Shown in pieces: positions 26,852 to 36,305 of a DNA stretch of 64,000 nucleotides. Position 1 is the stretch's first letter. Each line of letters starts with the position of its first letter. The notes below the pieces were generated by a model. That model was not told where the DNA came from. It made no database searches and saw only the letters and a list, made by a program, of their open reading frames with translations. Both the position numbers and the translations under genes were made by a program. The DNA is from Paracoccus salipaludis (GTDB lineage: Bacteria > Pseudomonadota > Alphaproteobacteria > Rhodobacterales > Rhodobacteraceae), in NCBI RefSeq assembly GCF_002287065.1, contig NZ_NSJZ01000001.1, positions 186,001-250,000 of the forward strand, given 5' to 3'.

Positions 26852-28114
26852 ATGCGCAGGGTCGTCGTCACCGGTCTGGGGATGGTCACGCCGCTGGCGT
26901 GCGGGGTCGAGGAAACCTGGGCCCGCCTTCTGGCCGGCCAATCGGGGGCGGGGCCGATCACGCGCTTCGACGCCTCGAACGTGGTCACGAAATACGCCTG
27001 CGAGATTCCCTTCGGCGACGGCTCGGACGGCAGCTTCAACCCTGACGACTGGATGGACGCCAAGGACCGCCGCAAGGTGGACGACTTCATCCTCTACGGG
27101 ATGGCCGCGGCCGAGCAGGCGGTGAAGGATTCGGGCTGGGAGCCCGAAACCGAGGAACAGCGCGAGCGCACGGGCGTCATGATCGGCTCGGGCATCGGCG
27201 GGCTGACCACCATCGCCGAGACGGCCGTCCTGATCAAGGAACGCGGCCCCAAGCGGGTGTCGCCCTTCTTCATCCCCGGTTCGCTGATCAACCTCGTCTC
27301 GGGCCAGGTCTCGATCCGCTTCGGCTTCAAGGGGCCGAACCATGCCGTCGTGACGGCCTGCTCGACCGGCGCGCATGCCATCGGCGACGCGGCGCGGCTG
27401 ATCGCGGCGGGCGACGCCGACGTGATGATCGCGGGCGGGGCCGAGGCGCCGATCTCGGAAATCGGCATCGCGGGCTTCAACGCCTGCAAGGCGCTGTCCA
27501 CCAAGCGCGACAACGACCCCAAGTCGGCCAGCCGCCCCTGGGACGTCGACCGCGACGGCTTCGTCATGGGCGAGGGCGCGGGCATCCTGGTGCTTGAGGA
27601 ATACGAGCACGCCAAGGCGCGCGGCGCGAAGATCTACGCCGAGGTGCTGGGCTATGGCCTGTCGGGCGACGCTTATCACATCACCGCCCCGTCCGAGGAC
27701 GGCGACGGCGGCTTCCGGTCCATGACCGCGGCGTTGAAGCGGGCGGGGCTGGAAGCGTCGTCCATCGACTACATCAATGCGCATGGCACCTCGACCATGG
27801 CCGACGTGATCGAACTGGGCGCGGTGGAGCGCCTGCTGGGCGATCACGCGGGCAATGTCACCATGTCCTCGACCAAGTCCTCGATCGGCCATCTTCTGGG
27901 GGCTGCGGGCGCGGTCGAGGCGATCTTCTGCATCCTCGCCATCCGCGACCAGGTCGCGCCGCCGACCATCAACCTGGACGAGCCCGCGCGCGAGACGGCC
28001 ATCGACCTGGCCGCCAACGCCGCCGTGCGCCGCAAGATCGACGTGGCGCTGTCCAACAGCTTCGGCTTCGGCGGCACCAACGCCAGCCTGGTCGTGGGCA
28101 AGGTCCGGGGCTGA
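26852..28114 (+). CDS. fabF: Beta-ketoacyl-ACP synthase II
   Basis: A 420-aa condensing enzyme of fatty-acid elongation. The Cys-His-His triad is visible: C170 in VVTACSTGAHA, H311 in NAHGTSTMADV and H347 in SSIGHLLGAAG. GFGGTNASL closes the active site. AAGGA lies 6 bp before the ATG at 26852. Its stop overlaps the mltG start (TGATG), so the two are co-translated. The acyl-carrier protein gene that usually precedes fabF in related bacteria is not here; telA is divergent instead. Confidence 0.96.
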   Translation: MRRVVVTGLGMVTPLACGVEETWARLLAGQSGAGPITRFDASNVVTKYACEIPFGDGSDGSFNPDDWMDAKDRRKVDDFILYGMAAAEQAVKDSGWEPETEEQRERTGVMIGSGIGGLTTIAETAVLIKERGPKRVSPFFIPGSLINLVSGQVSIRFGFKGPNHAVVTACSTGAHAIGDAARLIAAGDADVMIAGGAEAPISEIGIAGFNACKALSTKRDNDPKSASRPWDVDRDGFVMGEGAGILVLEEYEHAKARGAKIYAEVLGYGLSGDAYHITAPSEDGDGGFRSMTAALKRAGLEASSIDYINAHGTSTMADVIELGAVERLLGDHAGNVTMSSTKSSIGHLLGAAGAVEAIFCILAIRDQVAPPTINLDEPARETAIDLAANAAVRRKIDVALSNSFGFGGTNASLVVGKVRG

Positions 28115-29292
28115 TGTGGCGATCCATCGCCTCGAACTTCCTGACGCTGCTGATCGTCCTTCTGGTCGCGGCGGCGGTGGCCGTCGCCTGGGGGCGCAAC
28201 CAGTATAACGCGCCCGGCCCCAGCGCCGTCGCGCAATGCGTGGAAATCCCGCAGGGCGCGCGGCTGAACGAGGTCAGCAAGCAGCTCGAGGCGCAGGGCG
28301 TCATCGCCTCGCCCTACATCATGCGGACGGGGGCCGACTACGCCGGCAAGGCGGGGCAGCTCAAGTTCGGCAGCTACCTGGTCCCGCCCCGTGCCAGCAT
28401 GGCCGAGGTGGTGGACACGATCACCGCAGGCGGTCCCTCGACCTGCGGGACCGAGGTCATCTTCCGCGTGGGCGTGCGCGACAACGCGCTGGTCCTGCGC
28501 GACATGAACCCGGAAAACGGCCGCTACGAGGACCGCATCCGCCATGACCCTGCGGCCGGCGAGACGCCCGAGGCTATCGTGCAGGCCGTGGCCAAGCCGG
28601 GTGCGCGGCTGCGCGTGGCCGTGGCCGAGGGCACGACCGTCTGGCAGGTGGTCGAGGCCGTCAGGCAGGCGCCCTTCCTGGAAGGCGCGGTCGGACCCGT
28701 GCCTCCGGAAGGCACGCTTGCCCCCGATACCTACGAGGTCAACCGCGGCGCCAGCCGGCGCGAGCTGATCGACCGGATGCGCGTGGCGCAGGACGCGATC
28801 CTGGCGGCCGCCTGGGAGAGCCGGCCCTTCGGGCTGCCCTACCGGACCCCGGAAGAGGCGCTGACCATGGCCTCGATCGTGGAAAAGGAAACCGGTGTCG
28901 CCGAGGAGCGACCGCGCGTCGCCGCCGTCTTCGTCAACCGCCTGCGCGAAGGAATGCGGCTGCAGACGGACCCGACGGTGATCTATGGCGTCACGAACGG
29001 GCGCGAGGTGCTGGACCGCGGCCTGCGCCGGTCGGAGCTGGAACGGCGCACGCCCTTCAACACCTATCAGGTGGACGGCCTGCCCCCGACCCCCATCGCC
29101 AACCCGGGCCGGGCGGCGATCCAGGCGGCGCTGAACCCCGAGAACAGCGACTACCTGTATTTCGTGGCCGATGGCACCGGCGGGCACGCCTTCGCCCGCA
29201 CGCTGGAAGAGCACAACGCCAACGTCGCCCGCTGGCGCGCCATCGAGCAGGCGCAGGGCGTCGAGGCCGAATCTGCCGTCCAGACCGACTGA
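28114..29292 (+). CDS. mltG: Endolytic murein transglycosylase MltG (YceG-like)
   Basis: A 392-aa inner-membrane lytic transglycosylase that cuts nascent glycan strands and sets their length. One N-terminal membrane helix (residues about 8-27, NFLTLLIVLLVAAAVAVAW) anchors it. The LysM-like early part (VEIPQGARLNEVSKQLEAQG) and the YceG domain follow, with the catalytic Glu in MASIVEKETGVAEERP and the signature LQTDPTVIYG. YQVDGLPPTPIANPG is typical. The gene overlaps fabF by one base, an arrangement common in alphaproteobacteria. Confidence 0.95.
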   Translation: MWRSIASNFLTLLIVLLVAAAVAVAWGRNQYNAPGPSAVAQCVEIPQGARLNEVSKQLEAQGVIASPYIMRTGADYAGKAGQLKFGSYLVPPRASMAEVVDTITAGGPSTCGTEVIFRVGVRDNALVLRDMNPENGRYEDRIRHDPAAGETPEAIVQAVAKPGARLRVAVAEGTTVWQVVEAVRQAPFLEGAVGPVPPEGTLAPDTYEVNRGASRRELIDRMRVAQDAILAAAWESRPFGLPYRTPEEALTMASIVEKETGVAEERPRVAAVFVNRLREGMRLQTDPTVIYGVTNGREVLDRGLRRSELERRTPFNTYQVDGLPPTPIANPGRAAIQAALNPENSDYLYFVADGTGGHAFARTLEEHNANVARWRAIEQAQGVEAESAVQTD

Positions 29293-29313
29293 GGCGGCCC
29301 GCGCCCGGGGCGC

Positions 29314-29670
29314 TTATTCGACCACGCCCTGCGCCGACCAGGCGCAATGGACGGCGGGCGTGCCCTCCGGGGCGGGGGTGCAGGCCGCGCCCTCGGCGAG
29401 CGGCTCGATCACCGCGCCGGTTTCGGGCAGCGTCACGCGCCAGGGATGGGGGTGCCCGGCGCTGTCGCCGCCGTGGCCATAGGGCGTGAACTCCAGGTCC
29501 GTCTCGGCGCAGCGGGCGGCCAGAACCGTATGGCCCGCGCCTTCCAGCACCTTCTGCACCGCCTGCGCCTTTGCCACGCAGTCCTGGGCCGTGTCGGCCG
29601 AGGTCAGGCCCAGATGTGTGGCGTCTCCGCCTTGGGCGAGGGTCAGGACGACCAGGACGGGCTTCAGCAT
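29314..29670 (-). CDS. Small exported protein of unknown function
   Basis: A 118-aa protein not matched to a family. A short N-terminal hydrophobic stretch (MLKPVLVVLTLAQGG) could be a signal peptide. Four cysteines (in DCVAK, ARCAE, AACTP, HCAW) suggest two disulfides in the periplasm. AAGGAG lies 8 bp before the ATG at 29670, which supports translation. It is convergent with mltG and divergent from the RTX gene. Confidence 0.6.
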   Translation of the reverse strand: MLKPVLVVLTLAQGGDATHLGLTSADTAQDCVAKAQAVQKVLEGAGHTVLAARCAETDLEFTPYGHGGDSAGHPHPWRVTLPETGAVIEPLAEGAACTPAPEGTPAVHCAWSAQGVVE

Positions 29671-29791
29671 CGGGCAGTCTCCTTCAAGGGCCGGGCGGCG
29701 CGATGCTAGCGGCGGGGCAAAGGGTTGCCCAGACCGGCCGCGCGGACCTGCGACCCTTCCCTTTCCCGTGCATTTGCCGCATGGATTTCGC

Positions 29792-31333
29792 ATGACGCGC
29801 GAGCCCGACCACAACCAGACGCTGATCGCCGCCGAGAACGGCCCGGTGATCGAGGCCGACGACACCGGCCTTGTCCTGCGCCTGTCCGACCGCGTGATCC
29901 GCGATATCGCCCGGCGGATCGGCCTGCCCGCCGCACCTGAAGCCGCGCCCGAGGCTGCGCCCGTGCAGCCCGCATCCGCCACGGTCCAGTGGCTGGACGC
30001 GGCCCTTCTGGGCGACATCGATGCCTGGGACCTGCAACGCGAAGGCGAGTGGCTGCGCTTCCTCGCCCACCGCCCCGGTCCTCAGGGCGCGCGCCGCTAT
30101 CGACGCCACGCTTCCGGTGGCGGCATTATCGCCGAAACGCCGGGGCCGGTCCTGGGCCTGCTCTCGCTCGGCGCCGGCCGCCGGATGACGACCTTTGGCG
30201 GCACGCCCGATTTTCCCCATCATGTGATGGCCTGCCATGTCCCCGACGAGGGCGAGCCGGACCATCCGGTCCACGGCTGGCGCAACCGGAGCGCGGACAC
30301 CATGCTGGCCGAGACGACGAACCTCGCCGACAGCGCCCCGATGGACCGCTTGCGGGACGAACTGGTGCGCAATGCGGCCGAACTGGGGCTGGACCTGTCG
30401 GGGGCCGAGAACCCGGCCGACGGGATCAACGCGATGATGGCGGTGGACGGCTCGGTCGTGCTGGCGGGCGGGGCGCGTGAGACAGACTACTGGGCCTATG
30501 GGGCGGACACCGCAAAGGTGAAGGCAAGCGCCGCGGGCGGCTACGACACGCTCTGGTACATGGCAGGACCCGACGATTACGTCCTGCACATGCCCGCTCA
30601 TATCCAGCAGGTCAGGATCGCGACAGTAGTGGCCCGCAGCGAGAGCGGCACTGACACCAAGACCCTGCGCGTCGTGGCTCATCCCGAGAGCCCCTTCCGC
30701 TTCGAAACCTCCGAACGGGTCGAGGTGCATGTCATAGGCTCGAACGGCGACGATGTCATGGTCGGTCCCAAATATGGCGGTGCTACCTTCCACGGCGGGG
30801 CAGGCGACGACCTGCTGAGGTCAGTGGCCAGGCCCGGGACAAAGCGCAACACCTTCCATGGCGGTTCGGGAAATGACACGCTGATCGGGGGCTTGGGGCA
30901 GCGCGACATCCTGATCGGCGGGTCCGGTGATGACGTGCTGCAGCTTGTCGGCGGCGGGGGCAAGATCTTCGCCGGCCCCGGCAACGACGTGATCCGCGCC
31001 TCGGACGGCAAGGCCGAGATCGATGCGGGTCCCGGCCGCAACACGATCGAACTGGGGGCGGGAACCCACCGCGTCACCCTGGGCCCGGGTCCGAACCGCA
31101 TTGTCGCGGGCCCCGGCGCCAAGCGCTTCATCCTGGAACGCGGCGCCACCGTGGCGCTGACCGGCTGGGACAAGGCGCAGCGCTACGTGCTGAAGGACTG
31201 GCCCGGGCCGGTTCAACAACGCGTGCTCGACGGGGGCGAGGTGATGATCTTCGCCGCGACCTCCTGTCTTGTTGTCACCGACTGTCCGCCCGGCCTTGAT
31301 CTTGTGTCCCAGGTCGAGGGCGAGGGCGCCTGA
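29792..31333 (+). CDS. RTX-like calcium-binding repeat protein, probably secreted
   Basis: A 513-aa acidic protein. No signal peptide is seen. The first 330 residues match no family I recognise. From about 340 to 440 come degenerate nonapeptide repeats of the RTX type (GGAGDDLL, GGSGNDTLIGG, IGGSGDDVL, AGPGNDVI, AGPGRNTIELG), which bind Ca and are normally exported by type I secretion. Several repeats have lost the usual Asp residues. The next gene, 21 bp downstream, is also an RTX protein, so the two form an operon. No type I ABC exporter is in the window. The function is perhaps cell-surface or matrix related. Confidence 0.7.
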   Translation: MTREPDHNQTLIAAENGPVIEADDTGLVLRLSDRVIRDIARRIGLPAAPEAAPEAAPVQPASATVQWLDAALLGDIDAWDLQREGEWLRFLAHRPGPQGARRYRRHASGGGIIAETPGPVLGLLSLGAGRRMTTFGGTPDFPHHVMACHVPDEGEPDHPVHGWRNRSADTMLAETTNLADSAPMDRLRDELVRNAAELGLDLSGAENPADGINAMMAVDGSVVLAGGARETDYWAYGADTAKVKASAAGGYDTLWYMAGPDDYVLHMPAHIQQVRIATVVARSESGTDTKTLRVVAHPESPFRFETSERVEVHVIGSNGDDVMVGPKYGGATFHGGAGDDLLRSVARPGTKRNTFHGGSGNDTLIGGLGQRDILIGGSGDDVLQLVGGGGKIFAGPGNDVIRASDGKAEIDAGPGRNTIELGAGTHRVTLGPGPNRIVAGPGAKRFILERGATVALTGWDKAQRYVLKDWPGPVQQRVLDGGEVMIFAATSCLVVTDCPPGLDLVSQVEGEGA

Positions 31334-31354
31334 CCGCGCCAGGAAAGGATCACG

Positions 31355-33340
31355 ATGGATTGCGACGCGCTTGAATTCCATTCGCGGATGGCGGGCTGGA
31401 ACGCCGTCTCGATGGCGACCGAATACAAGACCGTGGTCAGCGACCCTGCCGCGCTGAAGACGCGCGAGGGGACTGGCGTGGACGAGGCGCTGCGCGGCTT
31501 CATGCTGTCCCGGCTGAACGCCCGGTCGGCCGCGCGCCTGTCCGACGAGGACGCGGACCTGGCCGCCGAGCTGAAGGACGGCGGCCGCATCGCCCTGCTG
31601 CTGGACCCCGTCACGCGCGAGCCCGCGCGCCTGCCCGACGGCCGGCTGCTGACCATCGACGCCCCGCAGAAGCGCAGCAAGACCGCGGGGCTGGAATCGA
31701 TGGTCAGCTGGCGCTCGGACGTGGGCGTCTACCTTCAGGTCGGCGGCGGGGCCGAGCGCTTCGTCTCGGTGCTGCGGGAAAGCTTTCCCGAGGTGAACGT
31801 GGTGCGCCTCGATTTCAACGCCGAAAGCGTCGACAACGCCTCTGTCACCGAGGAGTGGCGCGACTTCGCGCTGACCGCCGCGAATGCGGGGCTTGGGCTG
31901 GTCATCCAGAACTCGGACGGCGACCTGGCCGGCGGGCTCAAGCGCGCGCAGCCGGTTGAACTCGGGCCCCCGGACGCGCTGGCGCAGGTGTCGGGGGAAT
32001 GGAAGATCAACCGGGTCCAGGCGGACTGGCAGAAGATGCTGGACTGGTTCCGCCGCCCCGAGAACGCCCGGATCCTGGATGCCGTGGTCGGCTGGGAGCT
32101 GATCAACGAGCCCATGGCCTATGGCAACAAGCCCGAGGCCGGCGCGCTTTACAGCCGTCACATGGCCGACCTGATCGGGGCGCTCGACTGGGGCGACAAG
32201 CGGCTGTTCGTCGGCGGGCTGCGCGCCTCGGCGCAGTTCGAGCATCTGGACCACGACCTGATCCGCCAGGCCGCGGGCGACCGGCTGGTCTGGTCGGCGC
32301 ACATGTATCCCGGCTGGGTGGTGGCCAAGACCCCCGACCCGGACGGCGGCAAGTTCCACGACCAGATCTGCCGCCGCATCGGCACCCTGACGCAGCCGGG
32401 CGACGACATCATGGTGACGGAGTCCCAGCTTTACACCGAAGCGGGTTCGCTGGACCCCGCCACGGGGGGCGGCAAGGCCGCGCAAAGCTACAACATGGCC
32501 CGCAAGCTGCCGTGGTTTGCCGACAACGGCATCGGCTGGACCTGGTGGCCGCCTGTCGGGCGCGCCTCGCAGATGCTGCGCTGGAACGGCGGAAAGGTCG
32601 GCTACGAGGTCGAGATCGAATCCGCGGCCTTCGCGCATTGGGGCTGGGTGCGCGACGAGACGCAGGCCCCCAAGGGCGCGGCCGAGCACTGGGGCGGGGT
32701 CGGGGGCGAGACGCTGGCCGTCGATCCCTCACGCGGCGAGAAGGTGGACCACGTCGTCGGGGGCGTCTCGAACCCGCACGGTCTGGTCTATGCGCTGGCA
32801 GGCGACGACCGCGTGACCGGCGGCGAGCTGACCGACCTGCTGTATGGCGGGGCGGGCGGGGACAGGCTCGAGGGCGGCACGGGCGGCGACTGGCTGTTCG
32901 GCGGTCCGGGCGACGACCTTCTGGAGGGCGGCGCCGGCGACGACGTGCTGATCGACCCCGAGGGGGCGAACAGCCTGACCGGCGGGGCGGGCAACGACCA
33001 TCTCGAAGGCTCGGGCATCCTGGACGGGGGCGAGGGCGAGGATGTCCTGACCGCCACCGGCGAAGGCACGACCCTGACCGGCGGACCCGGACCGGACCGC
33101 TTCCTGCCGCCCCTGCGCGGCCGGATCACCTTTGCCGATTTCACGCCCGGCGAGGACAGGCTGGACCTGTCGCTGCTGCAAACCCCCGACCGCGCGCCGA
33201 CGCTGGAACTGCGCGGCGCGGACGGTGAAACGACGCTGGTCTGGGGCGACCTCGCGGTGACGATGCCGGGCGTGACCGGGCTGACCGAGGCCGACATCAT
33301 CAACGCGGGCCCGAGGCGCGTGGTGCTGACGGGCGGTTAA
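31355..33340 (+). CDS. GH5-like glycoside hydrolase with C-terminal RTX repeats
   Basis: A 661-aa secreted enzyme candidate. Residues about 90-440 resemble clan A (GH5-like) glycosidases: the acid/base Glu252 sits in GWELINEPMA, and a likely nucleophile, Glu356, in IMVTESQLYTE. WSAHMYPGW before it is also typical of cellulase-type barrels. Residues about 480-560 carry RTX nonapeptides (GGAGGDRLEGG, GGPGDDLLEGG, GAGDDVL, GGAGNDHLEG), the Ca-binding type I secretion signature. No N-terminal signal peptide is present, as expected for that route. An AGGAAAGGA lies before the ATG. It lies beside four glycosyltransferases and UDP-sugar genes, suggesting trimming or release of a surface polysaccharide. 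Confidence 0.78.
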   Translation: MDCDALEFHSRMAGWNAVSMATEYKTVVSDPAALKTREGTGVDEALRGFMLSRLNARSAARLSDEDADLAAELKDGGRIALLLDPVTREPARLPDGRLLTIDAPQKRSKTAGLESMVSWRSDVGVYLQVGGGAERFVSVLRESFPEVNVVRLDFNAESVDNASVTEEWRDFALTAANAGLGLVIQNSDGDLAGGLKRAQPVELGPPDALAQVSGEWKINRVQADWQKMLDWFRRPENARILDAVVGWELINEPMAYGNKPEAGALYSRHMADLIGALDWGDKRLFVGGLRASAQFEHLDHDLIRQAAGDRLVWSAHMYPGWVVAKTPDPDGGKFHDQICRRIGTLTQPGDDIMVTESQLYTEAGSLDPATGGGKAAQSYNMARKLPWFADNGIGWTWWPPVGRASQMLRWNGGKVGYEVEIESAAFAHWGWVRDETQAPKGAAEHWGGVGGETLAVDPSRGEKVDHVVGGVSNPHGLVYALAGDDRVTGGELTDLLYGGAGGDRLEGGTGGDWLFGGPGDDLLEGGAGDDVLIDPEGANSLTGGAGNDHLEGSGILDGGEGEDVLTATGEGTTLTGGPGPDRFLPPLRGRITFADFTPGEDRLDLSLLQTPDRAPTLELRGADGETTLVWGDLAVTMPGVTGLTEADIINAGPRRVVLTGG

Positions 33341-33423
33341 GTCAGGAACGGGCGCGCCGGGAAGCATCTGGCAGGCGCTGCCCTTCCATTCCGCCAGAGA
33401 CCCCTTCGCCCTCGGGGGTGACG

Positions 33424-33446
33424 GCCAGGGCACCTGACGCCCTGGC
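33424..33446. terminator. Hairpin between convergent GH5-RTX and glycosyltransferase genes
   Basis: GCCAGGGC (33424-33431) and GCCCTGGC (33439-33446) form an 8-bp stem with a 7-nt loop. There is no T-run, so intrinsic termination is uncertain. Confidence 0.4.
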
Positions 33447-33449
33447 GGC

Positions 33450-35270
33450 TCAACAAGCGGTCAGCGGTTCGGTCCTGTCCTGCTTCAGGAACAGCAATGC
33501 GCCGTTTTCGGCAGAGGTCGATCTTTCGGCCAGACCATGCGCCGCAAGCACGCGGCCGTCGTCGTGGCGAGTCCCCTCGGCCTCACCCTCGGTCACGACG
33601 ATCACCCGCCTGACCGAATCCAGCGGCATCGCGGCCAGCAGGTCGGGCGTGACCAGCTCGGGCCGGGACAGGCGCAGCGTGTCGGGGCGGAAGTCGCGCA
33701 GGCAGGCGGCCAGGCCCGCGGCCTCGGCGGCGCCGTCCGAGGGCAGGCGGAGGGGGCCGTCCACCACCTTCAGCCGCGTGCTGTCCTCGAAGCCGTTCCG
33801 GCGGTGGATCATGCGGGCGGCGGCGGCAAGGCCGGGGCGGTCCTCGTGCAGCATGACCACCAGCCGGGGGTGAAGGCGCAGCGCGACCATGGCCGGGAAG
33901 CCCAGGCCGCCGCCCACGTCAAGAAGCCGCGCCGTCCCGGCAAGCTGGCCGGGCAGGTTGCGGGCATTGCGGCGGTCGAACTTGCCCGCCAGCACCGCCT
34001 TGACCGCCTCGGTCGAAAAGATGCGGAAGTCGCCCGGCAGCAGCACGCCGTGGTTCTCGGCCCATTCGATCTCGCCCTCGGGCTCGGACGAAAGATCGAC
34101 CGGGATGACATAGGGCCCTGGGGCCCGGGCCGGGGCGGGCAGGGGCGCGCCCCGCTCCTCGGCGGCGGCGTCCTTGGGGCGCCTGACACGGCCCATCAGC
34201 TCGGCGATGCGGGCCGGGTCGCGGGCCTTGGGCGGCTTGGCCTCGACGCTGGAGATCGGGACGCGGCCCGCCTCGATCAGGCCGTCGCGCAGGGCGCGGT
34301 AGGCGTCGGACTGGCGGTATTCAGCCAGCCGCGCCTCGACCCGGGCCAGCGCCGTTTCGTGCAGTTCGCGCAGCACGGGATCGGTCAGAAGCTCGGCCAT
34401 GATCGCCGCGCGGGCGGGGGCATGGCGCAGGATGCGGGTGTCGGGCACCTCGTTGCGGTCCTGCAGCGACCAGTAGCCGGCGTTGTACTTGTCGGCCTTG
34501 TTGTTCACGTTGGCGCGGAACTTGCGCAGCGCGTAGCTGTCCACCGACTTGACCGCGTAATGGTTCATCTGCGCCCAGTCATAGCCGATCGTGCGCGTGA
34601 TCGAGCGCCAGCCGTGGAAACGGAAATAGTCCTCCATCGGCTTGCCCGAGCCGTTCAGCCGGCGCACCGTGTCGGGAAAGCCGTCCTCGAGATGCTTGTT
34701 CTTGATGGACGGCCGATGGATGCCGAGCTTCCAGTATTCGGGATCGAACTTGAACAGCGTCTTGACGCCCCAGCCCTTGTTCCAGTCGGGGGGCGCGGCG
34801 CGGGTGTACTGTTCCGTCACGGGCGCGCGCGACCAGTCCACGACCCCGTTCGAGCCGAAGATGCGCCAGGTCACGACGATGCCGTTCGCGTCCCGCGCCA
34901 CGGCGTCGTCCAGCATCCCGTCCAGCGTCCCCGAAGGGTGGTTGATCGACAGGAACTCGTCGGCGTCGAAGACCAGCACCCAGTCGGCATCCTGCACCAG
35001 CGGCTCGTTCTGGGCGTGGTTCAGGGCCGAGGGCTGGGGCTTCACCCCCTGCGGGATGACGTTGTGGCGGTGGTGGCCGAGGCCGAGTTCTTCCAGCCGC
35101 TGCAGGATCTCGACCGTGCCGTCGGTGCAGTCGTTGGTGTAGACAAGGATGTCGGTGAAGCCCACGGCAAGGTGGTGCGCGAACCATTCCAGCAGGAACG
35201 GTGCCTCGTCCTTCATCATCGACACGGCCATCACCGTGCCGTGGGGGCTTTCATGCTTCTTCAGCTTCAC
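33450..35270 (-). CDS. Glycosyltransferase (family 2-like) fused to a methyltransferase-like domain
   Basis: A 606-aa two-part protein. Residues about 1-290 are a nucleotide-sugar transferase of the Glyco_tranf_2_4/GT92-like type: SMMKDEAPFLLEWFAHHLAVG, YTNDCTDGT and the metal-binding VFDADEFLSI, followed by QMNHYAVKS. After a Pro/Ala-rich linker (about 380-420) a second domain contains TARLLDVGGGLGFPAMVALRLHP, which looks like motif I of an AdoMet-dependent methyltransferase. I chose GTG at 35270 because AAGG lies 6 bp ahead and because its paralogues start at the same point. It may add and methylate a sugar in a surface glycan; the acceptor is unknown. Confidence 0.75.
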   Translation of the reverse strand: MKLKKHESPHGTVMAVSMMKDEAPFLLEWFAHHLAVGFTDILVYTNDCTDGTVEILQRLEELGLGHHRHNVIPQGVKPQPSALNHAQNEPLVQDADWVLVFDADEFLSINHPSGTLDGMLDDAVARDANGIVVTWRIFGSNGVVDWSRAPVTEQYTRAAPPDWNKGWGVKTLFKFDPEYWKLGIHRPSIKNKHLEDGFPDTVRRLNGSGKPMEDYFRFHGWRSITRTIGYDWAQMNHYAVKSVDSYALRKFRANVNNKADKYNAGYWSLQDRNEVPDTRILRHAPARAAIMAELLTDPVLRELHETALARVEARLAEYRQSDAYRALRDGLIEAGRVPISSVEAKPPKARDPARIAELMGRVRRPKDAAAEERGAPLPAPARAPGPYVIPVDLSSEPEGEIEWAENHGVLLPGDFRIFSTEAVKAVLAGKFDRRNARNLPGQLAGTARLLDVGGGLGFPAMVALRLHPRLVVMLHEDRPGLAAAARMIHRRNGFEDSTRLKVVDGPLRLPSDGAAEAAGLAACLRDFRPDTLRLSRPELVTPDLLAAMPLDSVRRVIVVTEGEAEGTRHDDGRVLAAHGLAERSTSAENGALLFLKQDRTEPLTAC

Positions 35271-35298
35271 CTTGGGCCTTCCATTCTTCCTGCGCCCC

Positions 35299-36252
35299 TC
35301 AGCCCTCGCGCGAGATCCGCGCGGGATCGGTCCGGGCCACCCGCTCGTCGCGCCGCATGACGGCCACCGCATGGGCGTCCCGCACGGCGGGGTCCGCCAG
35401 CGCCTCAACCATCATCGCGCGCACCGCGGGGGCGAAGCGGTGGATCTCGGTCCGCTCGGCCTCGTTGATGTCGAAGCGGTTGAGATAGCCGTCCGCGAAG
35501 CGTCCCTTGTTGCCCAGGCCGGACCGGCGCGTCCGCTTCAGCAGGAACTGCCGCAGCGACTTGACCGGGTAATGGTTGATCTGGGCGACCCGCGGCTGCT
35601 TCTTGAACTCGCGCGGCAGCAGTTCGTCGGGGCGGCCGTTCTCCTTGGCCCGGCCCGCGAATTCGTCGGGCAGCAGGCTCAGGTCCTGCGCGGCCATGCG
35701 GACCGTCGCATCCGCAGACCAGATGGGGCGATGCGCGAAAAGCTGTTCGATGTCGGCCGAGGCGCGGAACAGGCACTTGAAGGTGCGTTCCATCCGCGTC
35801 AGCTGGGCCGAGGTCATGGTGAAGCTTTCTATGACCAGCCCCTCGGGGACATCCACGTGGCCCGAACTGCCGAAGTTCCGCCAGGGCAGGGCCATCGCGT
35901 CCGCGCCGCGCTGCTCCAGCGCCGCGACAAGCGCGGGCAGGTCGGGCACCGTCAGCGGCAGCAGGAACTCGTCGGCATCGGCCCAGAAGGCCCAGTCCGC
36001 CCGGCGATAGACCGGATCGGCGAAGATCAGGCGGGCGGCTGCATCCTGTGGCGCAAGCTCCTGGCCCAGCACGCTGTGGCGGCGGTGGTGGACAAGCCCG
36101 GCCGCCTGCAGGGCGTCCAGCAGGTCGTCCGAGCCGTCCGTGCAGTCGTTGGTATAGACCAGCACCTCGTCGAAGCCGACGGCGCGCTGATAGCAGACCC
36201 ATTCGAGGACATCGGGCCCCTCGTCCTTCATCGCCGAAAAGGCAAGCTTCAC
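35299..36252 (-). CDS. Glycosyltransferase, family 2-like (Glyco_tranf_2_4)
   Basis: A 317-aa paralogue of the N-terminal part of the neighbouring gene. LAFSAMKDEGPDVLEWVCYQ, YTNDCTDGSDD and the metal motif WADADEFLLP mark the donor site, and INHYPVKSLRQFLLK is the conserved C-terminal motif. GTG at 36252 is supported by GGGAGA 6 bp upstream and by the family start. The gap to the upstream GT fragment is 53 bp, and 28 bp separate it from the downstream fusion gene; all lie on one strand and form one transcription unit. Substrates are unknown. Confidence 0.82.
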   Translation of the reverse strand: MKLAFSAMKDEGPDVLEWVCYQRAVGFDEVLVYTNDCTDGSDDLLDALQAAGLVHHRRHSVLGQELAPQDAAARLIFADPVYRRADWAFWADADEFLLPLTVPDLPALVAALEQRGADAMALPWRNFGSSGHVDVPEGLVIESFTMTSAQLTRMERTFKCLFRASADIEQLFAHRPIWSADATVRMAAQDLSLLPDEFAGRAKENGRPDELLPREFKKQPRVAQINHYPVKSLRQFLLKRTRRSGLGNKGRFADGYLNRFDINEAERTEIHRFAPAVRAMMVEALADPAVRDAHAVAVMRRDERVARTDPARISREG

Positions 36253-36305
36253 CGGGGCTCTCCCTTGTTCGCCGCCGTCATGGCCCGCGGGGGCCGGGAC
36301 AGCCC

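Noticed and set aside
30790..31060. Repeated GGxGxDxL-coding sequence as a CRISPR or DNA tandem repeat
   Set aside because: Units are nonapeptide-coding and in frame, without constant spacers. They are RTX protein repeats.
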